Assembly (NCBI GenBank): GCA_964411275.1
Contig: CAYPKG010000067.1
Span: 1 to 7,496, forward strand
Length of the DNA: 7,496 nt
Origin: CAYPKG01 sp964411275
Lineage (GTDB): Bacteria > Bacillota > Clostridia > Christensenellales > CAG-138
Reading direction: 5' to 3'
The stretch's first letter is position 1. Each line of letters starts with the position of its first letter. The position numbers were made by a program, and so were the translations under genes. Below are positions 5,419 to 7,496 of this stretch, piece after piece. A model generated the notes under the pieces. That model saw only the letters and a list, made by a program, of their open reading frames with translations. It did no database searches and was not told the DNA's origin.

Positions 5419-6330
5419 CTATCGTTCCCTTCCGGCGCGGGTTCGTTGCCGCGCCTCCAGCACATCGAATATGGCGTTTTTTATCTGCTCCGTCGAATAA
5501 TTGGCGGGGAAATAACCTCGCAGCTCGTCCGCGGTAAATGTGATTTTATTTGAATGCGTCTTTTCTCCCCGCAGAAATTGCAGGATTGCTCCTTCCTCCA
5601 GTGTGGCATTTTTAGATAATTGTTTCAGAGTCTTGGCCTGTGTGAGTGAGGGGTATTTGTTCGTTTGTGTGATTACGGAATGTAAGAGCTCTTGTTCGAG
5701 AGGTTTTAGATAAGATAGTTCAACGGCGGGATGGAACTTCAGCTTGCCGCTGTCCACGAGCTGAAGCAATTCGGGAGTGAGCTCCGTCAGCCGGAGATAT
5801 CGCATTACGTTTCGGTAGTTGTCCCCGGTTTCCTCGCCCACGATCTGTGTGGAACGGCGACCGNNNNNNNNNNCCGAGACGAGTAGTCCCAGGCTACGCT
5901 TTTCCTCCAGCGCAGCCAGCTTCATCTTAAAGGCAAACGCTTTTTCTGAGGGCAATATCTTCGGCCTGTGCAGGTTGGAGTCTACCATGATGATGGTAGC
6001 GGTGTGATCATCCATCTCCCGAACGGTTACAGGAACCTGCGCAATCCCAGCCAGCCTTGCTGCCTCTTGCCGCCTGTGGCCGCTGACGATCTGGTAATCG
6101 CCGTTGCCGTCGGGTCGGCAGAGGATGGGCTCAATCACGCCGTTTTGACGGACGCTGTCCACCAGCTCCTGCATGGCTTCATCCGGCAATACCTTGAAAG
6201 GATGGTTTGGAAAAGGCTTTAGCCTGTCCGCAGGCAGAACTGTGGGAAAGGGTTCCCGGTTTATCGTCGGCTCAAAGAGATCATCTAACGGCCTGATGCT
6301 GATGCGTCCTGCGCTTCGTTCGCTCGGCAT
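5419..6330 (-). CDS. parB: ParB/Spo0J-family partition protein (contains a 10-N gap)
   Basis: ParB binds centromere-like sites, slides on DNA as a CTP-dependent clamp, and is moved by ParA. The nominal 303 residues show the N-terminal domain with LKPFPNHPF (37-45), VDSVRQNGVIEPILCRP (57-73) and the CTP-binding box SGHRRQEAARL (83-93). DSNLHR (117-122) follows in place of the usual ENLQR-like motif. The central HTH-containing region (about 158-185) includes TQIVGEETGDNYRNVMRYLRL. The ATG at 6330 is firmly set by a perfect GGAGGTGA (6344-6337) 6 nt upstream, so parB overlaps the end of parA by 50 bp. Ten Ns (5864-5873) fall in the linker before the HTH (X153-156). The frame is kept across them, but the true length is unknown and relatives appear longer here. 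The C-terminus ends in a basic tail (EARQRTRAGRER). Confidence 0.93.
   Translation of the reverse strand: MPSERSAGRISIRPLDDLFEPTINREPFPTVLPADRLKPFPNHPFKVLPDEAMQELVDSVRQNGVIEPILCRPDGNGDYQIVSGHRRQEAARLAGIAQVPVTVREMDDHTATIIMVDSNLHRPKILPSEKAFAFKMKLAALEEKRSLGLLVSXXXXGRRSTQIVGEETGDNYRNVMRYLRLTELTPELLQLVDSGKLKFHPAVELSYLKPLEQELLHSVITQTNKYPSLTQAKTLKQLSKNATLEEGAILQFLRGEKTHSNKITFTADELRGYFPANYSTEQIKNAIFDVLEARQRTRAGRER
5864..5873. other. Assembly gap (10 Ns) inside parB
   Basis: Ten undetermined bases, probably a scaffold-gap placeholder rather than a measured length. The missing piece lies between the ParB N-terminal domain and the HTH region. Confidence 0.97.
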
Positions 6331-7105
6331 GCTCTATCACCTCCGTCGCCAGATTTGCATACGCTTTTGCCACTTTCCCGTTGGGATCATGGGCGAATAT
6401 GCTCTTTCCCTCCGCGCCACATTCGATCGCCTGCACCGATAAAGGGATTTCGGTATCGAATACCCTGACGCTGTTTCCATAGGTGGAGCGGATTAGTTCC
6501 ACAACGTCGCGGGTGAAGTTGGGGCGTTTATCCATCATGGTAACCAATACGCCCTCAATCTTGAGATCGGGGTTCATTTTTCGCCGAACCTTACCATATG
6601 TCTGAAACAATAATTCAAGGCCCTTTGTTGAAAAGAACTGCGGTTGTGTGGGGATCAGCACGCTGTCGGACGCGACCAATGCGTTGATGGTCAGGATATT
6701 CAGGCTGGGCTGGCAGTCAATGAGGATGCGATCGTAAAAAGGCCTGACGGTTTCCACATACTGTTTGAGCATGGCCTCGCGTCCATATTCATTGATCAGC
6801 AGACTTTCATATCCGGACAGCTGGATGGAGGAGGGCATGAGGTCAACCCCTTCCGGGTGATGGATGACGCCCTCGAATGGATCGATCGGTTCCTCCGCGA
6901 TTGCTTTGTCGATAATGTTTGCGATGGTATACGGCAGTTCGTCCGGGGTCTGGTAGCCCAAGCTCATGGTCAGGTTCGCCTGGGGATCAAGGTCGATGCA
7001 AAGGATATTCTCACCTTGCAGCGTGAGTGCTGCCGCGAGGTTCACACAAGTGGTGCTCTTTCCAACGCCGCCCTTCTGATTCGTGATAGAGATAACTTGG
7101 GACAT
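6281..7105 (-). CDS. parA: ParA/Soj-family partition ATPase
   Basis: ParA is a cytoplasmic ATPase that forms gradients on the nucleoid and positions ParB-bound DNA. The 274-residue protein has the deviant Walker A KGGVGKST (11-18, with Lys11 and Lys16) and the A' box CIDLDPQANLT (36-46, Asp40). Walker B is RILIDCQPSL (126-135, Asp130); the more usual form is DCPPSL. There is no N-terminal HTH before the Walker A motif, so it is a short Soj/type Ib-like ParA that would not be expected to repress its own promoter through an HTH. AAGGAG lies 7 nt upstream of the ATG. It is the first gene of the leftward partition operon, and its last 50 bp overlap parB. The C-terminus ends in a basic, His/Gln-rich tail (ERTKRRTHQHQAVR) partly shaped by that overlap. 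Confidence 0.96.
   Translation of the reverse strand: MSQVISITNQKGGVGKSTTCVNLAAALTLQGENILCIDLDPQANLTMSLGYQTPDELPYTIANIIDKAIAEEPIDPFEGVIHHPEGVDLMPSSIQLSGYESLLINEYGREAMLKQYVETVRPFYDRILIDCQPSLNILTINALVASDSVLIPTQPQFFSTKGLELLFQTYGKVRRKMNPDLKIEGVLVTMMDKRPNFTRDVVELIRSTYGNSVRVFDTEIPLSVQAIECGAEGKSIFAHDPNGKVAKAYANLATEVIEHAERTKRRTHQHQAVR
6337..6344 (-). promoter_or_regulatory. parB ribosome binding site inside parA
   Basis: GGAGGTGA on the minus strand is a perfect anti-SD match 6 nt from the parB ATG. It fixes the parB start within the parA coding sequence and implies independent or coupled initiation at the overlap. Confidence 0.85.
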
Positions 7106-7166
7106 GGTTTTACTCCTTTTCTGAAAATATTAGATTGTTTTGATTTGAAGGGAAAAAGAATTTTAA

Positions 7167-7172
7167 AGTATA
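7167..7172 (-). promoter_or_regulatory. Possible parA -10 element
   Basis: TATACT on the minus strand lies about 60 bp upstream of the parA start in an AT-rich leader. No convincing -35 is visible 16-18 nt further upstream, so this is tentative. Confidence 0.25.
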
Positions 7173-7254
7173 CAAAAACATACCGCCCATGCAGCCTGGC
7201 GGCTACTTCGAGCGGCAAAAATATCTGTTGATGTGAGAAGGGGTTGCTATATCT

Positions 7255-7336
7255 GTAAGCGCAAAAAAGATTTGAACCTCGGCGTTCACCCCTATTTTAG
7301 CAGGCTCCGCTAGGTTCGTATCTATTTTGCGCTTAC
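7255..7336. repeat. 82-bp inverted-repeat structure with IS66-like ends (possible MITE)
   Basis: The 25-nt arms (7255-7279 and 7312-7336) match at 22 of 25 positions, and the outer 12 (GTAAGCGCAAAA) match perfectly. IS66-family termini are known to begin GTAA, often GTAAGCG, and to make 8-bp duplications. Here TATATCT occurs directly left of the left end (7248-7254) and again 2 bp outside the right end (7339-7345), which is close to, but not exactly, a duplication. The 32-bp centre has no coding capacity. Confidence 0.5.
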
Positions 7337-7353
7337 TTTATATCTATGGTGAC

Positions 7354-7370
7354 CGTTCGCGGCGCGAACG
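7354..7370. repeat. 17-bp palindrome, candidate ParB-binding or operator site
   Basis: CGTTCGC (7354-7360) and GCGAACG (7364-7370) are perfect inverted repeats around GGC. The compact form and its place upstream of parAB suit a protein-binding site. It does not match the chromosomal parS consensus, so the assignment is only by context. Confidence 0.4.
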
Positions 7371-7382
7371 CGACCCAAAATG

Positions 7383-7413
7383 CCGCAAACCCAGACAGCG
7401 TCTGGGTTTGCGG
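7383..7413. repeat. Perfect 14-bp-stem hairpin with 3-nt loop
   Basis: CCGCAAACCCAGAC (7383-7396) and GTCTGGGTTTGCGG (7400-7413) pair perfectly around AGC. There is no T-run on the plus side and only a weak CATTTT on the minus side, so it is a poor intrinsic terminator despite its strong stem. It lies 15 bp upstream of the rightward promoter. Confidence 0.7.
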
Positions 7414-7427
7414 GTGACATATCTAAA

Positions 7428-7458
7428 TTGACACATCATACTGCCCATACGGTATAAT
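7428..7458 (+). promoter_or_regulatory. Sigma-A-type promoter directed out of the window
   Basis: A perfect TTGACA (7428-7433) and a perfect TATAAT (7453-7458) are separated by 19 bp, slightly longer than the optimal 17. Transcription would begin near 7465 and run right into a gene beyond the window. The downstream GAAACCC...GGGTTTTC repeat (about 7471-7495) may form a leader hairpin. Confidence 0.6.
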
Positions 7459-7496
7459 TACGACAAAGGGGAAACCCGCATAGAATCAGGGTTTTC

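Larger units (their letters stand above)
7106..7496. other. Non-coding intergenic region upstream of parA with multiple palindromes
   Basis: I see no convincing gene in these 391 bases. Transcription diverges: parA runs left, and a promoter at 7428-7458 runs right. The region holds a parA leader (7106 to about 7180), a CCGCC/GGCGG hairpin (7183-7202), an 82-bp inverted-repeat structure, two tight palindromes and four ATATCT copies. Because no gene is seen to end here, intrinsic terminators are not the natural explanation. A partition site, replication origin, operator set or small insertion fits better. Confidence 0.6.

Noticed and set aside
5352..5465. Upstream extension of Ku to an ATG at 5465
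   Set aside because: The extra 38 residues overlap parB and the promoter-like gap and show no Ku homology. The ATG at 5351 has a good GGAGG and the canonical Ku N-terminus.
7259..7332. tRNA-like fold on the minus strand (74 nt, perfect 7-bp acceptor-like stem, GGTTCAAAT T-loop-like sequence)
   Set aside because: The apparent T stem is one base short and poorly paired, no D arm forms, and the anticodon-like loop lacks T33. The similarity follows from the inverted repeat.
7106..7496. Canonical chromosomal parS site (TGTTTCACGTGAAACA type)
   Set aside because: No match or near match was found by eye in this region, so any partition site here must be of another kind.

Overview
The window looks like part of a mobile element (integrative-conjugative element or plasmid) from an anaerobic Firmicute, probably class Clostridia. 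This rests on the gene set (a fragment resembling the ICE 'virulence-related' protein, a DUF4314 protein, a ParB-like nuclease-domain protein, Soj/ParB partition genes), strong AGGAG-type ribosome binding sites, and protein sequences of clostridial character. A run of ten Ns inside parB shows it comes from a draft scaffold.

Left part (1-3206): a damaged zone. On the plus strand lie the 3' end of an ICE-type gene (2-337), two hairpins, and metK (476 to about 880), cut after codon 134. The break joins a fragment of an IS4-family transposase (about 881-1508). That fragment is cut in turn by a full-length IS3-family element (about 1509-2992) with one uninterrupted 470-residue transposase and 25-bp terminal inverted repeats. 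The far side of the IS3 copy abuts a truncated ParB-like gene on the minus strand (2992-3206). The two IS3 flanks belong to different genes and show no target duplication, so DNA appears to have been lost or rearranged here.

Middle part (2992-6330, minus strand): reading leftwards, parA and parB overlap by 50 bp. A 67-bp gap with a promoter-like, palindromic leader follows, then ku and a stand-alone ATP-dependent DNA ligase (LigD ligase-domain type) that overlap by ATGA. A terminator hairpin ends this unit. A DUF4314 gene and the truncated ParB-like gene form a second small minus-strand unit. The coupling of partition genes to a two-gene end-joining (NHEJ) module is the most interesting feature.

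Right part (7106-7496): a non-coding region between leftward parA and a rightward promoter (7428-7458). It contains an 82-bp inverted-repeat structure with IS66-like GTAAGCG ends, a 17-bp palindrome, a perfect 14-bp-stem hairpin, and four copies of ATATCT. It is a good candidate for a partition site, origin or regulatory region, partly overlaid by a MITE-like insertion.

Working model: ParA/ParB maintain the element, Ku and the ligase repair or recircularise broken DNA, and metK was an accessory SAM-supply gene now destroyed by insertion-sequence activity.
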